From assembly GCF_001456155.1 (NCBI RefSeq), contig NZ_CP013293.1, positions 1,736,001 to 1,800,000 of the forward strand: 64,000 bases of DNA, read 5' to 3'. Shown here piece after piece: positions 33,103 to 42,289 of this stretch. Each line of letters begins with the position of its first letter. Position 1 is the first letter of the stretch. The notes beneath the pieces are model-generated. The model worked only from the letters and a program-made list of their open reading frames with translations. It was not told the DNA's origin and made no database searches. Origin of the DNA: Chryseobacterium sp. IHB B 17019. GTDB lineage: Bacteria; Bacteroidota; Bacteroidia; Flavobacteriales; Weeksellaceae. The position numbers were made by a program, and so were the translations under genes.

Positions 33103-33672
33103 TTAAGACTTTGGAGCCCATTGCTTAAAAAACTCCTTCGTTTTTTCCAAGCTGTATCCTTTCCCTTCCTCTAAAACTTCACTGTTCTGAACGTGAATCA
33201 TCTTACCATTGCTGTCCAAAATTATAAAAACAGGATATCCAAATTTGTCACCCGGATTTCCATATTTTGCAAAAATCTTTTCATTTTTATTATCAGGAGA
33301 AAAATTCAAATGATAATATTCGTAGTTTTTATCAACCATTCCTTTCAGCTCAGGTGTCGTTTGTACAAACTGGTTGAACCTCAAACACCAGATACACCAG
33401 TTCCCACCCGCCTGAATCATAATATTTTTCTTTTCCTTTTTAGCTTTTGCAATCAGATTTTGAATATCCTTTTCCGCATCTGCTTTCGGATTATATGGTT
33501 TAGGCAACTTCGCTTTTTCTTCAGCTGCTTTTTTCTTTGCATCAAGCTCTGCATGGTCTGTTTTTACCAACAATGCCTTATCAGTTTCCCTTGAAGCAGG
33601 TTTATCTTTCAATTCCTGAGAAAAAGCACAAATACTTAATCCCAAAAATGCTGTTAACATTAATTTTTTCAT
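33103..33672 (-). CDS. Secreted thioredoxin-like protein
   Basis: 189 residues. Signal peptide 1-19 (ends A-F-S-Q), a charged linker (A-A-E-E-K-A-K-L-P-K-P-Y-N-P-K-A), then a thioredoxin fold with the redox motif W-C-I-W-C (Cys93 and Cys96), the cis-Pro region G-Y-P-V-F-I-I-L-D-S-N-G-K and a final helix. Predicted periplasmic disulfide oxidoreductase; partner unknown. The C-x-x-C with Ile-Trp between the cysteines is unlike thioredoxin (Gly-Pro). Confidence 0.9.
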   Translation of the reverse strand: MKKLMLTAFLGLSICAFSQELKDKPASRETDKALLVKTDHAELDAKKKAAEEKAKLPKPYNPKADAEKDIQNLIAKAKKEKKNIMIQAGGNWCIWCLRFNQFVQTTPELKGMVDKNYEYYHLNFSPDNKNEKIFAKYGNPGDKFGYPVFIILDSNGKMIHVQNSEVLEEGKGYSLEKTKEFFKQWAPKS

Positions 33673-33735
33673 AACATAAAAGTAAAAAAATAATACTTAA
33701 TTGAAGCAAAAATAGAACCATATTTTTATTATCCG

Positions 33736-33743
33736 TAAATTTG
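33736..33743 (+). promoter_or_regulatory. -7 element of the acyltransferase gene (leaderless or nearly so)
   Basis: TAAATTTG ends 8 nt before the ATG at 33752, so the transcript begins at or next to the start codon. Confidence 0.5.
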
Positions 33744-33751
33744 CATGTTTT

Positions 33752-34636
33752 ATGAATTTCCTGATCAAAATATTATATTTAATTTCTAAACTCCCACTGA
33801 AAATTTTATACATTTTTTCAGATATTATTTTCTTTTTAAACTATTATCTTGTTGGGTATAGAAAAATTGTCATTACCAAGAACTTGCAAAACTCGTTCCC
33901 TGAAAAGCCGATTGAAGAAATTAAGGAAATAAGGAAAAAGTTTTACCTCAATTTCTCCGATTATTTGGTGGAAACAATAAAATCCTTCAGCATCTCCGAA
34001 ACGGAAGCAAGAGTGAGGATGCAGCATATTAACCAGGACCTTTTCCATGAGGCAAAAGCAGAAGGTAAAAACATCATCCTGTTGGCGGGCCACGTCTTCA
34101 ATTGGGAATGGATAAATGCTTTAGCTAAGCTTGTTCCGCAAAAACATTGTCACCCTGTTTATAGAAAGGTAAACAGTGATTTTTGGGAAAACCAGATGAA
34201 AAAAGTCCGGAATAAATTCGGGAATGAGGCATTGGAAGCTAATGAAGTGATTCTTAATATTTTTAGAAAGAAAAATGATGGTGATTCCATCTATATGTTT
34301 GTTGCTGATCAAACGCCGCATTCTTCCCATATTACTTACGGATTAGAATTTCTGAATCAGAGGACTCCTGTTTTCATTGGATACGATAAATTAGCCACAA
34401 GAATGGACCTTGCATTCATTTATTGTGAAATGAAAAAGGTAAAACGTGGATTTTACCAAGTGAATTATCACAGAATTTATCCGGACGGAGAAAAATTTGT
34501 TGAGAATGAAGTAGTGAAAAAGTTCCATAAATTATTGGAAAACACCTTACACAAACGTCCTGACAATTATCTTTGGTCACACAGAAAATGGAAATATCAA
34601 GACTCTATTAAAAATTTTGATTCTGAAAAAATATAG
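33752..34636 (+). CDS. Lipid A biosynthesis acyltransferase-like (LpxL/HtrB family)
   Basis: 294 residues. N-terminal hydrophobic anchor (about 3-33), catalytic H-x4-E as G-H-V-F-N-W-E-W (His114, Glu119), the A-D-Q-T-P region and the R-T-P-V-F-I-G substrate-site segment of lysophospholipid/lipid A acyltransferases. Likely adds a secondary acyl chain to lipid A at the inner membrane. Starts a three-gene plus-strand run with the glycosyltransferase 6 bp further on, which fits a surface glycolipid role. Confidence 0.9.
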   Translation: MNFLIKILYLISKLPLKILYIFSDIIFFLNYYLVGYRKIVITKNLQNSFPEKPIEEIKEIRKKFYLNFSDYLVETIKSFSISETEARVRMQHINQDLFHEAKAEGKNIILLAGHVFNWEWINALAKLVPQKHCHPVYRKVNSDFWENQMKKVRNKFGNEALEANEVILNIFRKKNDGDSIYMFVADQTPHSSHITYGLEFLNQRTPVFIGYDKLATRMDLAFIYCEMKKVKRGFYQVNYHRIYPDGEKFVENEVVKKFHKLLENTLHKRPDNYLWSHRKWKYQDSIKNFDSEKI

Positions 34637-34642
34637 ATTCTC

Positions 34643-35623
34643 ATGTCAAAAAAACTAGCAGTCGCGATACTAAACTGGAACGGAAAAAACTGGCTGGAAA
34701 AGTTCCTTCCGGATGTAGTGAGGTTTTCTGAAAATGCAGATGTTTATGTTATTGACAACCTTTCCACAGACGATTCTATAGAGTTTTTACAGACTCATTT
34801 TCCAACTATAAAAATTATTAAAAACAATAAAAACTACGGTTTCGCGGGAGGTTATAATGAAGGGTTAAAAGAAATTAAAAACGAATATTACTGTCTTCTC
34901 AATTCCGATGTAGAAGTTACGGAAAACTGGATTGATCCTGTATTAGACTTATTTGAAAAAGATTCATCAATTTCTGCTATTCAGCCCAAAATTTTATCCT
35001 TTAATAATAAGAATTATTTTGAATATGCCGGAGCTGCAGGCGGCTTGATCGACAATCTTGGCTATCCATATTGCAGAGGTAGGGTTTTTGATGATCTGGA
35101 GGAAGACAGAGGCCAATATGATGATGAAACGGAGATTTTCTGGGCATCGGGATGTTGTTTCTTTATTCGCTCTAAAGATTTTTGGGAACAGCAGGGTTTT
35201 GATGAAAGATTTTTTGCGCATCAGGAGGAAATTGATCTTTGTTGGAGATTAATCAATTCCGGAAAGAAAATTTTTTATACCGGAAAATCTAAAGTTTACC
35301 ATGTTGGAGGCGGAACTTTGAATAAGCAAAGAGCTCAAAAGACTTATTTAAATATCAGAAATAACCTTTCAATGATGTTGAAAAATTTACCATTTCCAAA
35401 GCTGATCTGGCTGATATTTTTCAGATTATGCCTGGATGGTATCGCGGGGATTTATTTTGGATTAAAACAGGGTTTCCCCCATTTGTGGGCTGTTGTAAGA
35501 GCACACTTTGCATTTTACGGACAGGTTCCTGGAACATGGAAGCTTCGACAGAAATTTCAGAAAGAAAAATTTTATCAATCAAAATGGTTAATCTTTAAAC
35601 ACTTTTTAGGAGGAAAAAAATAG
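34643..35623 (+). CDS. Family 2 glycosyltransferase
   Basis: 326 residues, GT-A fold. N-terminal A-I-L-N-W-N-G-K-N-W, nucleotide-sugar Asp in V-I-D-N-L-S-T-D-D-S, N-Y-G-F-A-G-G-Y-N-E-G, D-x-D-type motif as L-N-S-D-V-E-V, and the acceptor motif Q-E-E-I-D-L-C-W-R. Resembles rhamnosyltransferase-like GT2 enzymes (sugar not assignable). A hydrophobic stretch near 255-285 suggests membrane attachment. Closely coupled to the acyltransferase gene, followed by a heptad array. Confidence 0.92.
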   Translation: MSKKLAVAILNWNGKNWLEKFLPDVVRFSENADVYVIDNLSTDDSIEFLQTHFPTIKIIKNNKNYGFAGGYNEGLKEIKNEYYCLLNSDVEVTENWIDPVLDLFEKDSSISAIQPKILSFNNKNYFEYAGAAGGLIDNLGYPYCRGRVFDDLEEDRGQYDDETEIFWASGCCFFIRSKDFWEQQGFDERFFAHQEEIDLCWRLINSGKKIFYTGKSKVYHVGGGTLNKQRAQKTYLNIRNNLSMMLKNLPFPKLIWLIFFRLCLDGIAGIYFGLKQGFPHLWAVVRAHFAFYGQVPGTWKLRQKFQKEKFYQSKWLIFKHFLGGKK

Positions 35624-35633
35624 TCCCGAATTT

Positions 35634-35696
35634 TACTTTTAAGTTCTTAAATCTTATAACTCATAATTCAAAACTCATAATTTATAACTCATAACT
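35634..35696. repeat. Heptad-repeat array between the glycosyltransferase and exonuclease genes
   Basis: Nine consecutive 7-bp units on the plus strand: ACTTTTA, AGTTCTT, AAATCTT, ATAACTC, ATAATTC, AAAACTC, ATAATTT, ATAACTC, ATAACTT. Begins 10 bp after the stop codon at 35623 and fills the gap to the next gene. No opposite arm is obvious here. Confidence 0.85.
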
Positions 35697-35705
35697 TAAT
35701 TAAAA

Positions 35706-36260
35706 ATGGATTTTTGTGCACTAGATTTCGAAACAGCAACACATGAGAGGAATTCTGCATGTGAACTTGGTGTTTGTATTGTACAGGATTCTAAAATTGT
35801 TGAAACTAAAACCTGGCTGATAAAACCGCCGAGCTTTCCTTATTTTAACCCGTTCAATGTAGACGTACACGGGATTTTACCGGACCATGTGAAGGATTCA
35901 CCTACGTTTGACGAAATCTGGTATGAAGTTGAAGAAATGATGTACGGAACGTTGATGATTGCTCACAATGCCGGTTTTGATGCTGGAGTTTTGCGTGGCT
36001 GCCTGAATCATTATGGGATGTTTACTCCAAAGTTAAATTACATGTGCAGCATTCAATTAGCGAAAAAATCTTGGAATTATTTGCCTAAATACGGTTTAAA
36101 ACATTTGGCAGAATACCATCAAATTAAATTTAATCATCACAGGGCGGGCGACGATGCAGAGGTTTGTGCAAAGATCTCTTTACTGGCATTTGAGAAACTA
36201 TTTCTTACAAGTAATGAAGAAATTGCTGATTATATGAAACTGAAGATTAAAAAGCTTTAA
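35706..36260 (+). CDS. DnaQ-like 3'-5' exonuclease
   Basis: 184 residues. DEDDh motifs in order: F-C-A-L-D-F-E-T-A-T (Exo I), A-H-N-A-G-F-D (Exo II), H-R-A-G-D-D-A (Exo III with the catalytic His). This small stand-alone type resembles polymerase III epsilon-like exonucleases and RNase T-like enzymes, with V-H-G-I near residue 54. Acts on single-stranded nucleic acid; exact substrate not assignable. Confidence 0.93.
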   Translation: MDFCALDFETATHERNSACELGVCIVQDSKIVETKTWLIKPPSFPYFNPFNVDVHGILPDHVKDSPTFDEIWYEVEEMMYGTLMIAHNAGFDAGVLRGCLNHYGMFTPKLNYMCSIQLAKKSWNYLPKYGLKHLAEYHQIKFNHHRAGDDAEVCAKISLLAFEKLFLTSNEEIADYMKLKIKKL

Positions 36261-36291
36261 TCCGCATTAATTTGGCTCACTGCCCTTATTT

Positions 36292-36681
36292 TTAATTACT
36301 CAAAACCTCCGACAACAAATTGAATTTCGGGATCTCTATTTCAAAATTTTCCTGAGTTTCCATATTTTTAACTAAATATTTTCCGCTCATATTTCCTACT
36401 CCGGACCGAAGCATGACATTTGAGAAATAAGTAAAATTTTCACTTATCGGAATTTCCGGCGTGAGGCCAATCACTCCATCACCAATAATCTCTGTATATC
36501 CGAAACCAACATCAAAGATCAGCCATTTTCTTTTAAGAATTTTTATGGCAAAACTTCCGTCATTTTCGATCGTAATGTTGTATTTAAAAACATATCTGTT
36601 TTCAGATGGATAACTATTCTTACTATCATATTCAGGTGTTACTGAAACTTTGATATTTGAGGTCATTTTTGAGAACATCAT
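36292..36681 (-). CDS. apaG: ApaG (Co2+/Mg2+ efflux-associated protein)
   Basis: 129 residues with the ApaG fibronectin-type fold: I-K-V-S-V-T-P-E-Y, Y-V-F-K-Y-N-I-T-I-E-N-D-G, L-K-R-K-W-L-I-F-D, G-V-I-G-L-T-P-E-I-P and F-x-Y-x-S-x-x-x-x-x-S-G-x-G-x-M-x-G-x-Y. Start could be the first or second Met (M-M-F-S-K-M-T); alignment with other ApaG favours M-F-S. Biochemical role unproven. Single gene, convergent with the exonuclease. Confidence 0.92.
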   Translation of the reverse strand: MMFSKMTSNIKVSVTPEYDSKNSYPSENRYVFKYNITIENDGSFAIKILKRKWLIFDVGFGYTEIIGDGVIGLTPEIPISENFTYFSNVMLRSGVGNMSGKYLVKNMETQENFEIEIPKFNLLSEVLSN

Positions 36682-36707
36682 CTTAGTATTTCTTTAATGG
36701 ATACAAA

Positions 36708-36733
36708 AATCTCGCCTTTTTCAAGACGAGATT
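36708..36733 (-). terminator. Terminator of sucA-sucB
   Basis: AATCTCG / CGAGATT stem, followed by T run on the minus strand; 28 bp behind the sucB stop. Confidence 0.7.
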
Positions 36734-36761
36734 AGAAAATTATATTATAATTTATCAAAAT

Positions 36762-38024
36762 TTATAAGCCAAGACCTTTTCTTTCGTCTCCACCTAGTAA
36801 GATTTCAACAGGATTGTCGATACCTTCTTTCACTGCAACAAGGAATCCAACAGATTCTTTACCGTCAATAATTCTATGGTCATAAGACATTGCAACATAC
36901 ATCATCGGGCGGATTACCACCTGTCCGTCAACCGCAACCGGTCTCTGGATGATATTGTGCATACCCAAGATTGCAGATTGAGGAGGGTTGATGATTGGTG
37001 TAGACATCATAGACCCGAAAGTACCACCGTTTGTGATGGTGAAAGTACCCCCTGTCATTTCGTCAACAGTGATTTTTCCGTCTCTTACTTTGGTAGCCAA
37101 GTCTTTGATATTTGCTTCAACGCTTGCAAAAGACATATTTTCAGCGTTTCTCAATACAGGAACCATTAATCCTTTAGGACCGGAAACTGCAATTGAAATA
37201 TCACAGAAATCGTAGTTCACCTTGAAATCACCGTCGATAGACGCATTCACGTCAGGATACATTTGTAATGCTCTTGTAACCGCTTTTGTGAAGAAAGACA
37301 TGAAACCAAGTCCTACTCCATTTTTTTGAGCAAATTCATCCTTATATTGTTTTCTCAGTCTAAAGATTTCAGACATGTCAACTTCATTGAAAGTCGTTAA
37401 CATCGCTGTTTCATTCTTTACAGAAACTAATCTCTGAGCGATTTTTCTTCTAAGAACTGAAAGTTTTGTAGTCGTTGTAGATCTTGAACCTGTAGCAGAA
37501 ACAGGGCTTCCTCCCAATGCAGGAACAGCAGCCAATTCAGCATCAGATTTAGAGATTCTTCCGTCTCTTCCTGAACCTGAAACCTGAGAAGCATCGATAC
37601 CTTTTTCGTCAAGAATTTTCTTAGCAGCAGGAGATGGAGCACCTGTCGCATACGTTTGAGTTGCAGCAGCTACCGGTTGAGCAGCAGGTTTTGGAGCTTC
37701 CTGTTTTGCAGGTTCAGCAGCTTTTGGAGCTTCTTCCTTTTTCGGAGCTTCAGCAGCCGGAGCAGCAGCACCAGCAGGTTTTGCAGCGTCCATATCAATT
37801 AAGCAAACCACTTGTCCTACCTGTACAACATCACCTTCCTCAGCTTTCAAAGTAATAACACCACTTTCTTCTGCAGGCAATTCAAGAGTGGCTTTGTCTG
37901 AATCTACTTCAGCGATTGGTTGATCTTTTTCTACGTAATCACCATCTTTCACAAGCCAAGTTGCAATTTCAACTTCCGTTATTGATTCGCCCGGTGAAGG
38001 AACTTTCATTTCTAAAACTGACAT
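36762..38024 (-). CDS. sucB: 2-oxoglutarate dehydrogenase E2, dihydrolipoyllysine succinyltransferase
   Basis: 420 residues. Lipoyl domain 1-78 with the modified Lys in [10 protein letters not shown]; Ala/Pro/Lys-rich linker (about 80-130); E1/E3-binding domain (about 132-168, [17 protein letters not shown]); catalytic domain with [16 protein letters not shown] near 390, the G-K-E ending of the active site being typical of succinyltransferases. Works with SucA in the TCA cycle. 105 bp downstream of sucA. Confidence 0.96.
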   Translation of the reverse strand: MSVLEMKVPSPGESITEVEIATWLVKDGDYVEKDQPIAEVDSDKATLELPAEESGVITLKAEEGDVVQVGQVVCLIDMDAAKPAGAAAPAAEAPKKEEAPKAAEPAKQEAPKPAAQPVAAATQTYATGAPSPAAKKILDEKGIDASQVSGSGRDGRISKSDAELAAVPALGGSPVSATGSRSTTTTKLSVLRRKIAQRLVSVKNETAMLTTFNEVDMSEIFRLRKQYKDEFAQKNGVGLGFMSFFTKAVTRALQMYPDVNASIDGDFKVNYDFCDISIAVSGPKGLMVPVLRNAENMSFASVEANIKDLATKVRDGKITVDEMTGGTFTITNGGTFGSMMSTPIINPPQSAILGMHNIIQRPVAVDGQVVIRPMMYVAMSYDHRIIDGKESVGFLVAVKEGIDNPVEILLGGDERKGLGL

Positions 38025-38129
38025 ATCGTATTTTTTATTTTTTAATGATTATTATTCTTTTAGATATAAGAAAAAAGATAAAAGACTTTTTAATTTTCTA
38101 ACTTCTAATCTCTAACTTCTATTATTTAA

Positions 38130-40946
38130 TTAAGCTGTTACAGGTCTTTTCACAGGAGCATCATTTCTGTCGAATACTCTGTTGATTACTGCATTTTGAT
38201 TTTTCTCAAACATTTTATGGCTTCCCGGAGCAGGCGCACCGCTCGGAACAGGGGCAACTACCTGGATTCCTGTATCTCTGAAATTTCTTAAGATATAAGA
38301 CCAAGCACCCATATTTTCCGGCTCTTCCTGTGCCCAAACCAGCTCTTTTTTGTTCTCGTATTTATTGAAAATCGCTTCAATAGCATCCGTTTGAAGAGGA
38401 TATAACTGCTCAAATCTTACCAATGCGATATTTTCAGCGTTAAGCTCTTCTTTCTTCGTCAATAATTCGAAGTATAATTTACCTGAACAAAGTACTACTT
38501 TTTCCACTTTTTTAGGATCTGCAGTTGGGTCATCCAAGATTGGCTGGAACGAACCGTTTGCAAAATCTTCAAGCGGAGAAACCACTTTTGGATGTCTTAA
38601 TAATGATTTTGGGCTCATTACAATTAATGGTTTTCTGAATGGCCATTTTAATTGTCTTCTTAACAGGTGGAAATAGTTTGCAGGAGAAGTAATATTTGCT
38701 ACCACCATATTTTCATTAGCACAAAGTGTAAGGAATCTTTCCAGTCTTGCTGAAGAGTGTTCCGCACCCTGCCCTTCCGAACCGTGAGGCAATAACATTA
38801 CTAAACCATCCTGAATTTTCCATTTTTCTTCTGCAGCAGCCAAATATTGGTCTACAATGATTTGAGCTCCGTTTACGAAGTCCCCGAACTGTGCTTCCCA
38901 AATTGTCAATGTATTAGGTGAAGCCATCGCATATCCGTAATCAAATCCTAAAACACCATATTCTGAAAGGTGAGAATTGTACACATCAAATCTACTTTCT
39001 GAAACGTGTCTTAATGGGATATATTCTTCTTCCGTATCTTCAGTTTTCACCACAGCATGTCTGTGAGAGAACGTTCCTCTTTCCACATCTTCGCCGGAAA
39101 TTCTTACATTGTGTCCTTCCATAAGAAGCGTAGCATAAGCCAGCCACTCTCCAAGAGCCCAGTCTAAAGAGTTTCCTTCAATAGCCTTGATTCTGTTTTC
39201 GAAAAGTCTTGTAATTTTATTAATGAATTTTTTATCAGCCGGAAGTGTTGACATTTTAATGGCCAGTTCTTTCAGCTTAGCTAAGTCATATTTTGTATCA
39301 ACAGGCAATTGAACTGCTCCTCTTTTTGCAATCGGATAATTCGTCCAGTCGTCTGCCATGAAAACATCCATGATATTTTTCTCAATTTCTTTTGAAGCAT
39401 CAAAATCTTTATCTAAAAGACCTTTGAAGTCAGTTTCCATTTTAGCGATAACCTCATTTGAAGTTACACTGTCCTTCAATAATTTATCTTTATAAATTTC
39501 TCTCGGGTTCGGGTGCTTAGAAATTGTTTTATATAAATTAGGCTGAGTAAATCTTGGTTCATCACCTTCATTATGACCATATTTTCTATATCCTAATAAA
39601 TCGATATAAACGTCTTTACCAAACTTAGCCCTGAAATCAGCAGCAAAATGAATGGCATGAACCACTGCTTCCGCATCATCAGCATTTACGTGCATTACAG
39701 GAGATTCCGTCACTTTTGCGATGTCTGTACAATACGTTGAAGATCTTGCATCAATATAATTTGTGGTAAATGAAACCTGGTTATTAACAACGATATGAAC
39801 CGTACCACCCGTTTTGTACCCCTCCAACGTCATCATCTGAGCTACTTCGTAAGCAATACCCTGCCCTGCGATAGCACCATCACCATGAATCACGATTGGT
39901 AAGATTTTAGAATAATCTCCTTTGTATTTGTCATCCACTTTTGCACGGCAGATTCCTTCTACAAGGGCTGCAACCGTTTCAAGGTGAGATGGGTTTGGAG
40001 TTAAGTTAATAGCAACTTCTTCTCCGGAAGCTGTTTTTATTTTTTTGGATGATCCCAAGTGATATTTTACGTCACCGGAGAATACATCTTCTTCAAATTC
40101 TTTTCCTTCAAATTCTGAGAAAATCTGCTTGTAAGATTTCCCGAAAATGTTTGTTAAAACATTCAATCTTCCTCTGTGGGCCATTCCTAGAACAACCTCA
40201 TCAACGCCTAATTGAGAAGATCTTGAGATCAACTGATCCAATGCTGGAATCAAAGTTTCACCACCTTCCAGTGAGAATCTCTTCTGTCCTACAAATTTTG
40301 TATGAAGATAATTTTCAAAAGCTACAGCCTGATTTAATTTTAATAAAATCTCAGTTTTTTCGTTCGCTGAAAGGTTTGCATGATTTTGGTTTACCTGCAG
40401 CCATCTTTTGATGAAATCTTTTTCTTCAACATTGTTGATGTGCATATATTCTACACCGATAGAATCACAGTAGATGGTCTGTAAACGATCCACAATTTCC
40501 TTCAAAGTTGCAGGTTCCTTGAAACCGATTTCTACCGCACCGTTGAATTTCGTATTTAAATCCGCACTGCTTAATCCGAAATTTTCAATATCTAAAGTAG
40601 GTGTATAGTGCCTTCTTTCTCTTACCGGGTTTGTTTTTGTAAACAGGTGCCCTCTTGTTCTGTAAGCCTCGATAAGGTTTACAATTTTAAATTCTTTTTT
40701 GATGTGTTCAGGAACTTCACCGTTTGAAGCTGCCTGAGCCGCCTGCTGCGCTACCGGAGCAGAAGATGCCGAAGATTGTGTATATTGGATGTTATCTTCA
40801 TCACCGTAATTCTCCAAGGCAAAATCGAAACCTTGAAAGAAGGCTTTCCATGATGGTTCTAAAGAGTCCGGGAATTTTAAATACTGTTGGTATAAATCCT
40901 CAATTAATTGAGAATGAGCTGCGTTTAGGAATGAAAATCTGTCCAT
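38130..40946 (-). CDS. sucA: 2-oxoglutarate dehydrogenase E1 component
   Basis: 938 residues, full length. N-terminal E2-interacting region (F-L-N-A-A-H-S-Q-L-I-E-D-L-Y-Q-Q-Y), thiamine-diphosphate motifs G-M-A-H-R-G-R-L-N-V-L (about 255-265) and H-G-D-G-A-I-A-G-Q-G (about 355-364), L-L-G-Y-R-K-Y-G-H-N-E-G-D-E-P, and the C-terminal transketolase-like part (E-G-Q-G-A-E-H-S-S-A-R-L-E-R). Decarboxylates 2-oxoglutarate. First gene of the sucA-sucB operon; -7 box at 40993-41000. Confidence 0.97.
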   Translation of the reverse strand: MDRFSFLNAAHSQLIEDLYQQYLKFPDSLEPSWKAFFQGFDFALENYGDEDNIQYTQSSASSAPVAQQAAQAASNGEVPEHIKKEFKIVNLIEAYRTRGHLFTKTNPVRERRHYTPTLDIENFGLSSADLNTKFNGAVEIGFKEPATLKEIVDRLQTIYCDSIGVEYMHINNVEEKDFIKRWLQVNQNHANLSANEKTEILLKLNQAVAFENYLHTKFVGQKRFSLEGGETLIPALDQLISRSSQLGVDEVVLGMAHRGRLNVLTNIFGKSYKQIFSEFEGKEFEEDVFSGDVKYHLGSSKKIKTASGEEVAINLTPNPSHLETVAALVEGICRAKVDDKYKGDYSKILPIVIHGDGAIAGQGIAYEVAQMMTLEGYKTGGTVHIVVNNQVSFTTNYIDARSSTYCTDIAKVTESPVMHVNADDAEAVVHAIHFAADFRAKFGKDVYIDLLGYRKYGHNEGDEPRFTQPNLYKTISKHPNPREIYKDKLLKDSVTSNEVIAKMETDFKGLLDKDFDASKEIEKNIMDVFMADDWTNYPIAKRGAVQLPVDTKYDLAKLKELAIKMSTLPADKKFINKITRLFENRIKAIEGNSLDWALGEWLAYATLLMEGHNVRISGEDVERGTFSHRHAVVKTEDTEEEYIPLRHVSESRFDVYNSHLSEYGVLGFDYGYAMASPNTLTIWEAQFGDFVNGAQIIVDQYLAAAEEKWKIQDGLVMLLPHGSEGQGAEHSSARLERFLTLCANENMVVANITSPANYFHLLRRQLKWPFRKPLIVMSPKSLLRHPKVVSPLEDFANGSFQPILDDPTADPKKVEKVVLCSGKLYFELLTKKEELNAENIALVRFEQLYPLQTDAIEAIFNKYENKKELVWAQEEPENMGAWSYILRNFRDTGIQVVAPVPSGAPAPGSHKMFEKNQNAVINRVFDRNDAPVKRPVTA

Positions 40947-40992
40947 TATTACAGTTTATCTATTATTAAATTTTGTTTGTAGAATTAATCTT

Positions 40993-41000
40993 CAAATTTA
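40993..41000 (-). promoter_or_regulatory. -7 element of sucA-sucB
   Basis: Minus-strand TAAATTTG, 46 nt before the sucA ATG; -33 box unclear. Confidence 0.45.
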
Positions 41001-41070
41001 ATAAAAAAAACCGACTTGGAACAGCCTTTAAACTATTAAAAAAACTATAAAATAAATAAATTCAGTCGAT

Positions 41071-42111
41071 TTACTTAAATACTGATAACGAGAGCTTCAT
41101 ATTTACTTCCTGGCCTTCCGTCGGGCGTTCGATGAAAGTCTGGCGGATATCTCCAAAACGCATTTCATCTTTTTTCGCTTTCTGAATCAATTGCTGGACC
41201 GCCTTTACCCTTCCTTCATAAGTACCTTTGTAATACATGACATAATTTTGGGAAGCATTTATCGTTCTGAAACTAAAGTTGTTATCCGTAACACCAAACT
41301 TTTTCGAAAGAGGAATCCCAAGGAAGTATGAAACTTCTTTATCCTTGTAATTATCGGCATCTGTGATGAGTGTAGGAAACCCAAATTCATCGTCTCTTTT
41401 GCCTAAATCCATCGTTGTATAATTATAAATTTTATTATAATTCATCACGATATTTTTGAAAAGGGCATCTTTTTTATTGGATGTACTTACGTTAATTCCC
41501 AGTAAAAGTTTTGATTCTTCATTTTCCACCATCAAACTGTCATATTTTATGGCCGCCATCTGGTTGTCTTTTTCTACTTTATTACCCAAAACATTTTTAA
41601 GATTTGCCATACTTTTATCAATATTTTCGGCAAACCGGTCTTCTGTCCAGAAATTCTCTACTCTTCTTAACACAGATAATTTCGGGGTTTGAACTACCCA
41701 TATGATTTTTGTTTTGGTCGGTGAAACTGCTTTAAATTTCACATCAACCAACGTTGGATTTTCATTTCTGTCCTCAAAAAGATGGTATCTCAATGACTTG
41801 TTCGGGTTTTCGTAGCGGATGAACATTTCTCCGTCGGTATCGTTTTTCGGGTCGATATAGCTGATGGAACTTCCCTGACCTTCGTAAGGTGTATAATAAT
41901 CAATATCAACTGATTGAGAGCTCGTAAAGAAGTTATTCCATCGGGTGAAGTTTTGTAAATTATTAAACTGATTAAAAACTTTTTCAAGAGGATAATCAAC
42001 CTCTTTCTCAATCTTGAAATCTTTGCTTTCATCCACAAAATAATACATGGAAGCCGCATAAGCCCCAACCAGCAAAATAATAAGTACCGCTATGATTTTA
42101 AAAAAACGCAT
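41071..42111 (-). CDS. SRPBCC (polyketide cyclase-like) domain protein with N-terminal membrane anchor
   Basis: 346 residues. One transmembrane helix at 4-22 (F-K-I-I-A-V-L-I-I-L-L-V-G-A-Y-A), then an SRPBCC lipid-pocket domain (about 35-175; Y-P-L-E-K-V-F-N-Q-F-N-N-L-Q-N-F-T-R-W-N, G-S-S-I-S-Y-I-D). The second half (about 200-346) looks like a GyrI-like effector-binding fold, though less clearly (F-R-T-I-N-A-S-Q-N-Y-V-M-Y-Y-K-G-T-Y). Ligand unknown. Located alone between sucA and the glycogen operon. Confidence 0.85.
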   Translation of the reverse strand: MRFFKIIAVLIILLVGAYAASMYYFVDESKDFKIEKEVDYPLEKVFNQFNNLQNFTRWNNFFTSSQSVDIDYYTPYEGQGSSISYIDPKNDTDGEMFIRYENPNKSLRYHLFEDRNENPTLVDVKFKAVSPTKTKIIWVVQTPKLSVLRRVENFWTEDRFAENIDKSMANLKNVLGNKVEKDNQMAAIKYDSLMVENEESKLLLGINVSTSNKKDALFKNIVMNYNKIYNYTTMDLGKRDDEFGFPTLITDADNYKDKEVSYFLGIPLSKKFGVTDNNFSFRTINASQNYVMYYKGTYEGRVKAVQQLIQKAKKDEMRFGDIRQTFIERPTEGQEVNMKLSLSVFK

Positions 42112-42131
42112 CGCACAAATGTATTGAAAAT

Positions 42132-42165
42132 AACAAAAGTGACCAATATGTTGATCACTCTTGTT
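42132..42165 (-). terminator. Terminator of the glycogen operon
   Basis: 15-bp stem with two wobbles (42132-42146 / 42151-42165), TATG loop; lies beyond the heptad repeats that follow glgC. Confidence 0.65.
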
Positions 42166-42180
42166 TTAATTTATTTTAAA

Positions 42181-42289
42181 GGATGGAGGTTGGAAGCTGG
42201 ATGGTGGAAGTTGACAGGCGACTATTTAATTTTGGTTTTTTAATTAACCTTTAATTATATCAGACTTCAAAACTTCCCGCTTCTCACCC
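42181..42289. repeat. Heptad-repeat inverted pair overlapping the glgC stop codon
   Basis: Left arm: GGATGGA, GGTTGGA, AGCTGGA, TGGTGGA, AGTTGAC, AGGCGAC (42181-42222). Right arm read on the minus strand: GGGTGAG, AAGCGGG, AAGTTTT, GAAGTCT (42262-42289), in which the TGA is the glgC stop codon. Arms are only roughly complementary but share the 7-bp step. Confidence 0.7.

Noticed and set aside
35634..35696. CRISPR array
   Set aside because: Units are 7 bp, degenerate and contiguous, with no spacers and no cas genes in the window.
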